From the NCBI RefSeq assembly GCF_022829605.1, contig NZ_JAKSYD010000105.1:1-64000 (forward strand): a DNA stretch of 64,000 nucleotides, in the 5' to 3' direction. A model generated the notes under the pieces. That model made no database searches and was not told the origin of the DNA. It was given only the letters and a program-made list of their open reading frames with translations. The stretch is from Methylobacterium sp. E-065. Lineage in GTDB: Bacteria; Pseudomonadota; Alphaproteobacteria; Rhizobiales; Beijerinckiaceae. This document shows, in pieces, positions 56,348 through 64,000 of the stretch. The position numbers and the translations under genes were made by a program. Position 1 is the stretch's first letter. Each line of letters begins with the position of its first letter.

Positions 56348-57264
56348 CTGGACTGATCGCGCTCACCGGGGCGACCGGCTTCATCGGCCGCCACCTGCTC
56401 GCCGACCTCACGGCCCGCGGCTATCGGGTGCGGGTGCTGCTGCGCCGGCCCACCGCCCTGCCGGAGGGCGCCGCGAGCGCGGTGGTGGGCGACCTGACCC
56501 GCCCGATCAACATGGCGGCGGCGCTGGCCGGCGTCGACGCGGTGGTGCATTCGGCAGGCCTCGCCCATGCCATGTCGGGCGCGCCCGAGGACGATTACCG
56601 CACGCTCAACACGGAGGCGACGCGCAAGCTCGCCGAGGCGGCCGCGCGCGCAAAGGTGCGCCGGTTCGTGTTTCTGTCCTCGATCCGCGCGCAGGTGGGC
56701 CCGAGCGCGTCGGGTTCGGTCGGGGAGGGCGATCCCGCGGTGCCGACCGATGCCTACGGCCGCTCCAAGCTGGAGGCCGAGCGGGCCCTGGCCGAGACCG
56801 GGCTCGACTGGGTCGCCCTGCGCCCGGTCCTGGTCTACGGCGCCGGCGTGAAGGGCAACATGGCCGCGCTCCTGCGGCTCGCCCGCAGCCCGTACCCGCT
56901 GCCGCTCGGCGGCCTCGCGGCCCGGCGCTCGCTGATCTCCCTGGAGAGCCTGTCGGAGGCCGTGGACACAGTCCTGCGAGCGCCAGGCCCCGTGCGGGCG
57001 GCGCTGATCGCGGCCGATCCGGATCCGCTCAGCCTGCCCGAGATGATCGCGGCGCTCCGCGTGGGCCTGGGGCGCGGCCCAGGGCTCGTCCCGGTGCCGG
57101 CCGGCCTCCTCAAGCTGGCCTGCCGGATGACCGGACGCGACGCGCAATTCGCCCGCATCGCCGAGGGGCTGGTGGCCCGTGCCGACGGCCTCGCGGCGCT
57201 CGGCTGGCGCCCAGCGGGATCGACCCGGGACGGGCTGGCGCGGCTCGCGCAAGCCGGCGGCTGA
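56344..57264 (+). CDS. NAD-dependent sugar epimerase/dehydratase
   Basis: A 306-residue extended SDR with LTGATGFIGRHLLADL at the N-terminus, GVDAVVHSAGLAH, and the catalytic pair in FLSSIRAQVG and DAYGRSKLEAER (Tyr-x3-Lys). The start GTG 56344 overlaps the stop of the preceding transferase gene. It probably shapes the nucleotide sugar (for example UDP-N-acetylglucosamine 4-epimerase type) used by that transferase. Exact substrate unknown. Confidence 0.88.
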   Translation: MTGLIALTGATGFIGRHLLADLTARGYRVRVLLRRPTALPEGAASAVVGDLTRPINMAAALAGVDAVVHSAGLAHAMSGAPEDDYRTLNTEATRKLAEAAARAKVRRFVFLSSIRAQVGPSASGSVGEGDPAVPTDAYGRSKLEAERALAETGLDWVALRPVLVYGAGVKGNMAALLRLARSPYPLPLGGLAARRSLISLESLSEAVDTVLRAPGPVRAALIAADPDPLSLPEMIAALRVGLGRGPGLVPVPAGLLKLACRMTGRDAQFARIAEGLVARADGLAALGWRPAGSTRDGLARLAQAGG

Positions 57265-57287
57265 AGATACGAAGCGTCAAATCCGGG

Positions 57288-57390
57288 ATTCCAAAGGGAT
57301 CATCCCTTTGGCGGGTGTCGGGCAGAGCCCGACGAACCTAGGGCTTTGCCCTGGACCCACGAAAGGGATGATCCCTTTCGAAACCCGGGT
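57288..57390. repeat. mosaic intergenic palindromic repeat (copy 8)
   Basis: TTCCAAAGGGATCATCCCTTTGGCGGGTGTCGGG, GGCTTTGCCC, and the closing GAAAGGGATGATCCCTTTCGAAACCCGGG; both stems have the same GGGATCATCCC centre. It separates the convergent epimerase and CapD-like genes. Confidence 0.74.
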
Positions 57391-57405
57391 TTTGCCCGCT
57401 GCGGC

Positions 57406-59343
57406 TTACGCCGCGCTTCGCTCCAGCCGCTGGGCGTGGCGCTCGCGGAAATGCGGCACCGCCGCCTCGAACACGGCCTCTGCGGCGGCCCGGTCGCCGG
57501 CCGCCACGGCGGCGCGCAGCTCTGCTACCCAACCGTCGAGCCGCGCCCGGTCGGCGAAGATGGGTCGCGCCGCCATCACGCCGTCGATCCCCGCAAGCGC
57601 CACGCGGGGCTCATCCCGGGCGAACAGGATCTCGTTGAGCCGCTCGCCGGGCCGCGCACCGGTAAACGCGATCTCGATCTCTTCCCCGGGCTCGAAGCCG
57701 GCCAGCCGGATCATCCGGTCGGCGAGGTCGGCGATCCGCACCGGCTGGCCCATCTTGAGCACGTAGACCGCGGCGCGCTCCGAATCCGGCGCGGTGCGGG
57801 CCTCGCCGTCGGCGTGGGAGGCCGCCGTCAGGACGAGGTCGCAGGCCTCCCGCACGGTCATGAAGTAGCGAACCATGTCGGGATCGGTGACCGTCACCGG
57901 CCCGCCCCGGGCGATCTGCGCCTTGAACACCGGCACCACCGAGCCGGCCGAGCCCAGGACGTTGCCGAACCGCACGGCGATCAGACGGGTCGGGTGACCG
58001 GGCTGAGCGGATTGCTCGGCGTCCAGCGCCTGAGCGACCATCTCGGCGAAGCGCTTGGTGACGCCGAGTTGCGAGACCGGCTCGATCGCCTTGTCGGTGG
58101 AGATCATCACCAGCGCCCGGGCGCGGGCCGCCACCGCGGCCTCGGCGACGTTGATCGAGCCGAACACGTTGGTCTTGATGCCCTCCTGCCAGTCCCGCTC
58201 CAGGTAGGGCACCTGCTTCAGGGCAGCGGCGTGGAGCACGTAATCCGGCCGGAACTCCGCGATGACCTGATGCGTCCGCTCCCGGTCGCGGATGTCGGCG
58301 AGAACCCCCGTCACCGTGGCCTCGGCGGCGAGGATCGCCGGATGCGTGAGGATGCTGTGCAGTGCCGGCTCGGAGGCGTCGAGCACCAGCACGGCGGCGG
58401 CCCCGAACGCCACGGCGCGCAGGCAGATCTCGGAGCCGATCGAGCCGCCGCCCCCCGTCACCACCACCCGGCGGCCGGTGAGAAACGCCTCCAGCCGCGC
58501 CCGGTCGATGGGCACGGTCGGGCGCAGGAGCAGGTCCTCGATCTCCAGCGGCGCCAGTTCCGGACCCTGCGCGCCCTCGCCGAGGCCTGCAACGCGAGCG
58601 AGCGGCAGGCCGAGCCGGCGGGCACGGGCGATCAGGTCGTCGGGCGAAGCCTCCGGCACGAGGGCGCTCGGCGTCGCCACGAGGCGCCGCACCGGCTCGC
58701 CCCGTGCCGCGAGGTCGGCCACCACCCGCTCAAGATCCGGGAAGCCGCCGAGCACGGCCACGCCGCGCATGAACTGGCCGCGCTCGTCCGCCCGCGGCGA
58801 GAGGATGCCCCGGGGCGCGAGCTTCTTGACCGAACCCGCTTCGATCGCCCGGATCAGCACGTCGATATCGGCCCCGCGCCCGAGGAGCAGAGTCGGCACG
58901 GTGGCGGCCCGGGCGCTCGACTGCCGGGAGCGGGTATCCTTGAGATAGCGGAAGGCGAGGCGTGCGCCGCCGAGGAAGAAGATCTGCAGCACCCAGTAGA
59001 GCAGGATCGCAATCTTGCCGAAGAAGTAGAACCCGTAGAGATCGGCCGAGACCAGGACCCAGTCGATCACCAGCAGGGCGAGCGCCAGCACGCTCGCCGC
59101 CCGGACGATGCCGGCGAGATCCTGCAGCGAGGCGAAGCGCCACTTGGTCCGGTAGAGCCGGAAGCGCGCGTAGACGAGGCCCGCAAAGGCCAGGAACGGC
59201 GGCAGCAGCAGGGGCAGGGCGTGCAGGCGCTCGTCCAGCATCCCACCCTGGAATCGGAACAGGAAGGTGAGCACCACGGCGGCGGCGGTCGCCGCGAGGT
59301 CGTGGGCCACCATCACCGCGGTCTTGTAGTGGCGCTGCTGCAT
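57406..59343 (-). CDS. membrane nucleotide-sugar 4,6-dehydratase (CapD/FlaA1/WbpM type)
   Basis: A 645-residue protein with four N-terminal membrane helices (about 10-125), a CoA-binding-like Rossmann segment, and a large cytosolic SDR domain from near 290: VVVTGGGGSIGSEICLRA, YVLHAAALKQVPYLERD, and STDKAIEPVSQLGVTKRFAE, in which the usual Tyr of YxxxK is replaced (LGVTK), as is normal in this long family. It converts UDP-GlcNAc to a 4-keto-6-deoxy sugar for surface glycan. ATG 59343 is chosen; the frame continues upstream without homology. Confidence 0.92.
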   Translation of the reverse strand: MQQRHYKTAVMVAHDLAATAAAVVLTFLFRFQGGMLDERLHALPLLLPPFLAFAGLVYARFRLYRTKWRFASLQDLAGIVRAASVLALALLVIDWVLVSADLYGFYFFGKIAILLYWVLQIFFLGGARLAFRYLKDTRSRQSSARAATVPTLLLGRGADIDVLIRAIEAGSVKKLAPRGILSPRADERGQFMRGVAVLGGFPDLERVVADLAARGEPVRRLVATPSALVPEASPDDLIARARRLGLPLARVAGLGEGAQGPELAPLEIEDLLLRPTVPIDRARLEAFLTGRRVVVTGGGGSIGSEICLRAVAFGAAAVLVLDASEPALHSILTHPAILAAEATVTGVLADIRDRERTHQVIAEFRPDYVLHAAALKQVPYLERDWQEGIKTNVFGSINVAEAAVAARARALVMISTDKAIEPVSQLGVTKRFAEMVAQALDAEQSAQPGHPTRLIAVRFGNVLGSAGSVVPVFKAQIARGGPVTVTDPDMVRYFMTVREACDLVLTAASHADGEARTAPDSERAAVYVLKMGQPVRIADLADRMIRLAGFEPGEEIEIAFTGARPGERLNEILFARDEPRVALAGIDGVMAARPIFADRARLDGWVAELRAAVAAGDRAAAEAVFEAAVPHFRERHAQRLERSAA

Positions 59344-59420
59344 CGGGGGCCGGATGGGGTGCCGCGGGGTATCCGCCGCGGGACCTGTCCTGTCAACGCG
59401 ACGGGCCGTCCGGACCCGCG

Positions 59421-60272
59421 TCAGGTCAGGGCCCGGGCCGCAGCGCCCGCCGCGTCGTCGACCCGGTCGATGTCCGGGGCCTCGATGTGCCGGTAGCGGG
59501 CCTGGATCAGCCCGAACGCCCCGAAGGCGGCGTGGCCCGCAGCCACCAGCCCGAGCAGGACCGAACCGTAGGGCTGGGCGCGCAGCAGCGCGAAGGCCTC
59601 GGCCAGCCCCTTGGCGTCGGACGAGCGCTGGTGCCACGCCGCCGCGACGAGGAACCCGCCGATGATCAGGAAGGCCAAGCCCCGCGCCGCGTAGCCGAAT
59701 CGGCCGATCGGACCGGCCCAGCGCGCGCGGGCCTGGGCATCGAGGGCGAGCCGGTCCGTGACGTCCCCGCGCCACGCCTTCCCCAGGAAGCCGAAGCCGC
59801 CGCCGACCACCGCGAGGCCGGCGAGCGCCACGAGCCAGCGGCCGAAGGGCTTGGCGAGCAGCCACGCGGTGCCATCGTGCATGCCGTCGCCGCCGCTCAG
59901 GCCGAGCCCGAGGCTCAGCGATGCGGCGCTGGCGGCGAGGCCAACATAGAGCGCGGCGCTGATCAGATGCGCGCCGCGCACCCCCAGCCCCTTGAGTCCG
60001 GTTCCTCGCCGGTCGGCATCCGTGACGGCCTCGACGAGGCGCCAGAGCGCGAAGCCAGCGAGCCCCAGCGCGATCAGGCCGACAACGGCCGCTCCGAAGG
60101 GCCCGGCCAGCACGGCGCGCAGGGCATCCTTGCTGTCGCCGGCCCGTCCACCCTGGCCGAGCGCCGCCAACAGGGCCAAGCCGCCGACCACGAGGTAGAC
60201 CACGCCGCGGGCACCGTAGCCCAGGCGGGCGATGCGCTCGATCGTGTTGCGGCCGCCGGGGAGGGTGCTCAT
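59421..60272 (-). CDS. DUF1206 multi-pass membrane protein
   Basis: 283 residues with about six membrane helices arranged as three repeats of the DUF1206 unit (ARLGYGARGVVYLVVGGLALL; RGAHLISAALYVGLAASAASL; GRFGYAARGLAFLIIGGFLVAAA), each starting R-x-GY-AR-G-(A/V)-x-Y/F-(L/I). Function unknown. It starts 100 bp before the next gene on the same strand. Confidence 0.9.
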   Translation of the reverse strand: MSTLPGGRNTIERIARLGYGARGVVYLVVGGLALLAALGQGGRAGDSKDALRAVLAGPFGAAVVGLIALGLAGFALWRLVEAVTDADRRGTGLKGLGVRGAHLISAALYVGLAASAASLSLGLGLSGGDGMHDGTAWLLAKPFGRWLVALAGLAVVGGGFGFLGKAWRGDVTDRLALDAQARARWAGPIGRFGYAARGLAFLIIGGFLVAAAWHQRSSDAKGLAEAFALLRAQPYGSVLLGLVAAGHAAFGAFGLIQARYRHIEAPDIDRVDDAAGAAARALT

Positions 60273-60372
60273 GCCGGGATCTGGGTGCGGTGGGTCGGGC
60301 GTCCGATGCTGGACCGGTCAACGTCCGGCGGCGCGCGCACGATCCGTTGCCAGCGCAGGACCCGGCGCCGAT

Positions 60373-60789
60373 CTACATCGGCGTCCGTTCGGCCCGGCCG
60401 GACAGCGCCACGTAGAAGCCGAGCCCATCCTGCGACGGCAGGGTCTGCAGCCGCTCGATCAGGCCGCGGCGCTTCGCGTCCAGGAGCAGACGACCCGCCG
60501 GCTGGAACAGGGTTTCGCCACCGCCCTCCGGGGGCGGATCGAGCCGGATCGCCACGGTCTTGCCCTTGGCGAAGCGGCTGCGCTCCAGCATGTCCTTAAG
60601 CGAGGCCTCGGCGCGCGCGCGGTTGGCGCCGCGCAGGTCGAGCACCGAATCCGCGTCCGTCACCCCGAGGGAGCCGCGCAGCTTGGCCGCGTAGAAGTCT
60701 TCGAAATGGGGCAAGTCGGTGCCTTGGTGCTCTGCCGGGCCGGGGAAGCCGGCCGTTGAGATCGGATGCGGCTCAGGATGTGAGCCCAT
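60373..60789 (-). CDS. hypothetical protein, possibly Smr-like
   Basis: 138 residues. LDLRGANRARAEASLKDMLERSRF and VAIRLDPPPEGGGETLFQPAGRLL have the order of an Smr (DLHG...) domain but do not match it well, and the C-terminus is basic. Overlapping reading continues upstream across the Uma2 gene, so ATG 60789 is used. A role with nucleic acid is only a guess. Confidence 0.6.
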   Translation of the reverse strand: MGSHPEPHPISTAGFPGPAEHQGTDLPHFEDFYAAKLRGSLGVTDADSVLDLRGANRARAEASLKDMLERSRFAKGKTVAIRLDPPPEGGGETLFQPAGRLLLDAKRRGLIERLQTLPSQDGLGFYVALSGRAERTPM

Positions 60790-60863
60790 GATAGATGTCG
60801 GGCACCAGCACGGCGTCATCAAGCTCCGGCAACGCCACGGTGCCGGCGCGCACCAGCGCCAGT

Positions 60864-61424
60864 TCAAAAGGTCACGCGGTCGTAGATGTCGGCCACCGGT
60901 AGGGGACCGCCCAGTTCCGGCAGGTCTACGACCGCGTCCGCTCCGACCGGCCGCATGATCCAGCCGGCATCGCGGCGCCAGACCTCGATCCGGATCTCGT
61001 CTTGGTAGACGATCAGCAGGGTCTGAAGGCTGGGCACGGTGGCGTAGAAGGCGAGCTTGCGCCCGCGGTCGTTGGTCATGGTGCCCGGCGACAGCACCTC
61101 GACGATCACGAGGGGATCGTCGACGAAGCCGGTGGGCGGCATCGGCCCGCACTGGACCACGACATCCGGGTAGGGCGCGTAATCGTCCATCGCGTCGCTG
61201 AGGATCGCCAAGCCCGGATAGGCGCCGCAACCACGCGCTTCGGCCGACGAATCGAGCCGCCTGATAAGGTTTGTGACGATGCGCTGGTGCCGGGCGCTCG
61301 GCGGCGCCATCAGCACGGGCTCGCCGTCGAGCAGTTCCCAGCGCTCCTCGTCCGGGCGGGGCTCCACCCAGCGCCTGTATTCGGCGACGCTCATGCGTGC
61401 GTCGCGCTTCACAGCCAATGCCAT
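60864..61424 (-). CDS. Uma2-family endonuclease-like protein
   Basis: 186 residues with the DUF820/Uma2 PD-(D/E)XK-like fold: ELLDGEPVLMAPPSARHQRIVTNLI, YPDVVVQCG, VIVEVLSPGTMTNDRGRKLAFYATVPSLQTLLIVYQD. GGAGG precedes ATG 61424. Such genes are frequent in cyanobacteria and scattered in proteobacteria; most are of unknown function and probably not site-specific nucleases. Confidence 0.88.
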   Translation of the reverse strand: MALAVKRDARMSVAEYRRWVEPRPDEERWELLDGEPVLMAPPSARHQRIVTNLIRRLDSSAEARGCGAYPGLAILSDAMDDYAPYPDVVVQCGPMPPTGFVDDPLVIVEVLSPGTMTNDRGRKLAFYATVPSLQTLLIVYQDEIRIEVWRRDAGWIMRPVGADAVVDLPELGGPLPVADIYDRVTF

Positions 61425-61481
61425 GACGGCCTCCGATCGCGACTCGGAGACTAGCACGGGCCGGGTACCGCCGCGACGGCC

Positions 61482-62675
61482 TCAGTCGGCGCCGAGTTGC
61501 GCGCTCAGGCGCGTCGCGCCGGCATTCAGGAAGCGCTGCGGGTCGACCGGCACGCCGTCGATGCGGGTCTCGTAGTGCAGGTGCGCTCCGGTGGAGCGCC
61601 CGGTCGAACCGACGGAACCGATCATGTCGCCCGCGGCGACGTGCTGCCCGGGACAAACCGCGATGCGCGCGAGATGGCCGAACCGGGTGGTCAGGCCGTT
61701 CCCGTGATCGATCTCCACCATGTTGCCATAGCCGCCCGCGGCCTCGGCGGCGATCACCCGACCGGCGGCGGTCGCCCGGGCGGGCTCGCCGTATTCGGCC
61801 TTGAGATCGAGCCCCGTGTGGAGCGCGAGGCCGCGGGTGAACGGGTCGAGACGGGTCCCGAACGGGCTCGACACGATCGCCTCGCCCCGGATCGGCCGAC
61901 CGAGCGGCAGCCCGGCGGCTTTCCGGCGCAGGTGCTCGCTTTCCGCAAGAGCCCGGCGGGCGAATGCGAGGCCGGCCTCGAAGCCGGCGCCGTCCAGGAC
62001 GCGGCTGTCGAGGGGGACCAGCGGGCCGCCAACCCCGGCGGACGGCGCGTCAAAGCGCCCGGGATCGAGGCCGGTCCGGCGGATCAGGCCGCGCAGCCGC
62101 CGGACCTCCTCGCCGGCCCGCGCGGCCAGGCCGACGAGGCGCTCGCCTTGAGCCGCCTGCAGGCCCTCGAGACGGGCCTCCAGCCGGATCAGCCCGGTCT
62201 CGACCTCGAGGGCGCTCCGGCGCGGCAGGGCGCGGGCGGGCCTGGCCCCATCATCGGAGCGCAGGCTCGGCTCATCGTCGATTGGTGCGAGGCCCGCGCC
62301 GGGGCGTGGGGGCAGCGCGCCGGTGACGATCGGGTCAGGGGGCGTCTGCCGCGCCAGGCCGGCCAGGGCGGCTGCACGCCGCTCCAGCTCGGCCTGCCGC
62401 TCCAGCGCCGCCGTGACGCGGTCTGCCAGCCCGGCCTCGGTGCCGGCCCGGTCGCGACCGCCGCGGTCGAGGCGGTCGCGCAGGTCGGCAAGCTGCGCCT
62501 CGTAGGCGTCGCGCATCGCCGCCTGCCGGGCCACGAAACCGGCCAGCACCTCATCGTGGAAGACGATCAGGTAGGTCGCGCCCAACGCCCAGAGCAGCGC
62601 GAGCGCGAGCCCCCCGGCGAGCCACGGCGCGGCCCGGCGCGAGGTGGAGGGTGAAGAAATCTTCAGACGATGCAT
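61482..62675 (-). CDS. exported M23-family peptidase
   Basis: 397 residues: one N-terminal membrane helix, a coiled-coil stretch (about 60-215, rich in E/R/A), and a LytM domain at the C-terminus (SPFGTRLDPFTRGLALHTGLDLKA, GNGLTTRFGHLARI, HLHYETRIDG, with the HxH metal site). It is a DD-endopeptidase or an EnvC-like activator of amidases in septal peptidoglycan cutting. A TTG 30 bp upstream could also start it. Confidence 0.91.
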   Translation of the reverse strand: MHRLKISSPSTSRRAAPWLAGGLALALLWALGATYLIVFHDEVLAGFVARQAAMRDAYEAQLADLRDRLDRGGRDRAGTEAGLADRVTAALERQAELERRAAALAGLARQTPPDPIVTGALPPRPGAGLAPIDDEPSLRSDDGARPARALPRRSALEVETGLIRLEARLEGLQAAQGERLVGLAARAGEEVRRLRGLIRRTGLDPGRFDAPSAGVGGPLVPLDSRVLDGAGFEAGLAFARRALAESEHLRRKAAGLPLGRPIRGEAIVSSPFGTRLDPFTRGLALHTGLDLKAEYGEPARATAAGRVIAAEAAGGYGNMVEIDHGNGLTTRFGHLARIAVCPGQHVAAGDMIGSVGSTGRSTGAHLHYETRIDGVPVDPQRFLNAGATRLSAQLGAD

Positions 62676-62760
62676 CGGGACGGCCCCGCGAGAGCCGTCA
62701 TTCAAGACGGGGTAAGGTTAAGGATCCGTCGAGACCAATATCGGTCTGCCGAAACTTTCC

Positions 62761-63228
62761 TCAGGGAAGCGCCCGGGCGGCTTCCAGCACCGCCTCGGCG
62801 TGGCCCGGCACCTTCACCTTCGGCCAGACCTTTGCGATCCGGCCTTCACGGTCGACCAGCACGGTGGTGCGCTCGACGCCCATGTAGGTGCGCCCGTACA
62901 TGCTCTTCTCGACCCAGACGCCGTAGGATTCGAGCACGCCCTTGTCCTCGTCGGAGGCGAGCGGAAAGGCGAGGCCGTACTTGCCGCAGAACTTGTCGTG
63001 GCTCTTCACCGGGTCCGGCGAGAGGCCAACGACCTTGGCGTCGGCCGCCGCGAGATCCGGCAGCAGGCGGTTGAAGTCCTGCGCCTCCAGGGTGCAGCCG
63101 CTCGTGTCGTCCTTCGGGTAGAAGTAGAGCACGACTTTGTGACCCTTGAGCGCAGACAGCGCAATGCGGCCTCCCGCAGAGGCGGGCAGGTCGAAATCCG
63201 GGGCCGGATCGCCCTCTGACAGCGGCAT
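62761..63228 (-). CDS. bcp: peroxiredoxin, BCP family
   Basis: A 155-residue thiol peroxidase. The start MPLSEGDPAPDFDLPASAGG, the peroxidatic Cys45 in DDTSGCTLEAQDF, and a possible resolving Cys81 are typical of bacterioferritin-comigratory protein. It reduces hydroperoxides in the cytosol. AAGGAAGG precedes ATG 63228. Divergent from the AsmA-like gene. Confidence 0.95.
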   Translation of the reverse strand: MPLSEGDPAPDFDLPASAGGRIALSALKGHKVVLYFYPKDDTSGCTLEAQDFNRLLPDLAAADAKVVGLSPDPVKSHDKFCGKYGLAFPLASDEDKGVLESYGVWVEKSMYGRTYMGVERTTVLVDREGRIAKVWPKVKVPGHAEAVLEAARALP

Positions 63229-63411
63229 CGTGCCTTCCTTTCGGCCGAATGATGATGTGCAACCGATCTCGTGCCCGGCAACATGCAATCGCGCCGCGCA
63301 CATCTGAGCCAAAACCGGAGTCGCGGCCGCTGTAAAGCGCAGGCGCGCTTCGATCCACCGGCCGCGAAGCCTGCGGGCTCCGCGGGCAGAGTCCCCGGAA
63401 CAAGGGTCCCG

Positions 63412-64000
63412 ATGGCGGACGAGACGACGTCGGCAGGCAACCCCCGGGGGAGGGCACGGCGCGTGGGAGGCGCCTGCCTCGTGAGCGCGCTCGCCCTGGT
63501 GCTGGTCCTCGGCGCCGGGATCGGCCTCGTGGCCCTGCGCCTGTCGAACGGGCCGCTGCAGATCGACGGCCTGTCGCGTCGCGTCGCCGCCGCCGTGGCC
63601 GAGCGGATCGGCCCCGGCTGGAGCATCGGCATCCGCGGCAGCAGCCTCGAACTCGACCGCGAGAATGCGCTGAGCCTGCGCTTCTCCGGGCTCGACATCC
63701 GCAATCCGCAAGGCGACCTCGTGGTCCGCGCGCCCCTGGCGCTCGTCAGCCTCGACCTCTGGGGGCTGCTGCGACTCAACCTCCAGCCGCGCTCCATCGA
63801 GTTCCGCGAGACGCAGACCACCGCGCTGCTGCATCGCGACGGCTCCATCGCGTTCGCCGCCTCGGAGGCCAACCACCCGGTCGACATCCAGCCGCACACG
63901 CCGCCGAGCGTGGATGCGGTGCGCGGCAGCGTCTCGCCGCTTTCGGCGGGCATCGCGTCGATCTTCGGCATCGTGCTCGATCCGAGCGGCGTGGTGGGCG
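63412..64000 (+). CDS. AsmA-like / DUF3971-type membrane protein, 5' part
   Basis: The frame is open from ATG 63412 past the right edge (196 codons seen). A signal-anchor helix (ACLVSALALVLVLGAGIGLVALRL) is followed by ISIRGSSLELDRENALSLRFSGLDIRNPQG-type beta segments, with alternating hydrophobic residues as in AsmA/YhdP-like envelope lipid-transport proteins. The C-terminal domain is not visible. Truncated by the window, not by mutation. Confidence 0.8.
   Translation, partial: MADETTSAGNPRGRARRVGGACLVSALALVLVLGAGIGLVALRLSNGPLQIDGLSRRVAAAVAERIGPGWSIGIRGSSLELDRENALSLRFSGLDIRNPQGDLVVRAPLALVSLDLWGLLRLNLQPRSIEFRETQTTALLHRDGSIAFAASEANHPVDIQPHTPPSVDAVRGSVSPLSAGIASIFGIVLDPSGVVG

Noticed and set aside
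57406..60321. A 971-codon minus-strand open frame covering the CapD-like gene and the next gene
   Set aside because: Only the part up to 59343 has homology and membrane helices; the rest overlaps DUF1206 and is GC-driven opening.

Overview
The window is 64 kb of a high-GC alphaproteobacterial chromosome, most likely a Methylobacterium/Methylorubrum-type methylotroph. The main evidence is the head-to-head pair crotonyl-CoA carboxylase/reductase (ccr) and ethylmalonyl-CoA mutase (ecm), which are core genes of the ethylmalonyl-CoA pathway, together with a membrane formate dehydrogenase, GC-rich codon use, and several intergenic palindromic repeats. It is ordinary gene-dense chromosome. I found no rRNA, tRNA, CRISPR array, insertion sequence or prophage.

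Left third (1-25.5 kb). A four-gene operon (1450-7279) encodes a fused enoyl-CoA hydratase/3-hydroxyacyl-CoA dehydrogenase, a thiolase and two adjacent, dissimilar acyl-CoA dehydrogenases. This gene content matches the pim (pimeloyl-CoA/dicarboxylate beta-oxidation) type of operon. It is divergent from a nitronate monooxygenase, and the shared promoter holds two identical-arm palindromes. Then come a TPR lipoprotein, purE-purK, two divergent YdcH-like genes, a prpE-like acyl-CoA synthetase, a ribbon-helix-helix-type protein next to a PHB-depolymerase-like esterase, a secreted phospholipase-A2-like protein, and an old-yellow-enzyme reductase. A short, visibly less GC-rich stretch (about 16.8-19.7 kb) carries an HTH/PAS divergent pair and a GST/TetR divergent pair with two clear operators. 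It is followed by a secreted glycosidase-like protein, a glycine-rich secreted protein with a strong terminator, an MFS transporter overlapping a dicarboxylate-lactonase-like hydrolase, and a protease-like protein that has lost its catalytic triad.

Middle third (25.5-45 kb). A sulfate ABC uptake operon (sbp-cysT-cysW-cysA-cysK, minus strand) has a palindromic operator across its promoter. Next to it is fdoG-fdoH-fdoI-fdhE, a Tat-exported, quinone-linked formate dehydrogenase. Its catalytic subunit contains an in-frame UGA that reads as selenocysteine 199, followed by a SECIS hairpin whose bulged U17 and loop G23/U24 match the Escherichia coli geometry. Standard gene calling would break this gene in two. 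After it come a quinone reductase/LysR pair, small exported proteins, a GST fragment, an L,D-transpeptidase, an M20 peptidase and a PRISE-type reductase.

Right third (45-64 kb). An omega-aminotransferase/XRE-cupin regulator/MFS module is followed by a YjfB-like and a PhnA-like small gene, then ccr<>ecm with three GTCGAAA boxes upstream of ccr, a methyl-accepting chemotaxis protein, and polysaccharide genes (a WecA-type glycosyl-phosphate transferase, an epimerase and, convergently, a CapD/FlaA1-type dehydratase). The window ends with DUF1206, a hypothetical gene, a Uma2 nuclease-like gene, an M23 peptidase, bcp peroxiredoxin, and the 5' end of an AsmA-like membrane protein that runs off the right edge.

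Two repeat families sit between genes: a mosaic family built from CCAAAGG/CCTTTGG and CGAAAGG/CCTTTCG hairpins, and a CCCTCTCCCG-type palindrome. At 44.9-45.2 kb they combine into one 283-bp element bounded by 35-bp inverted repeats.
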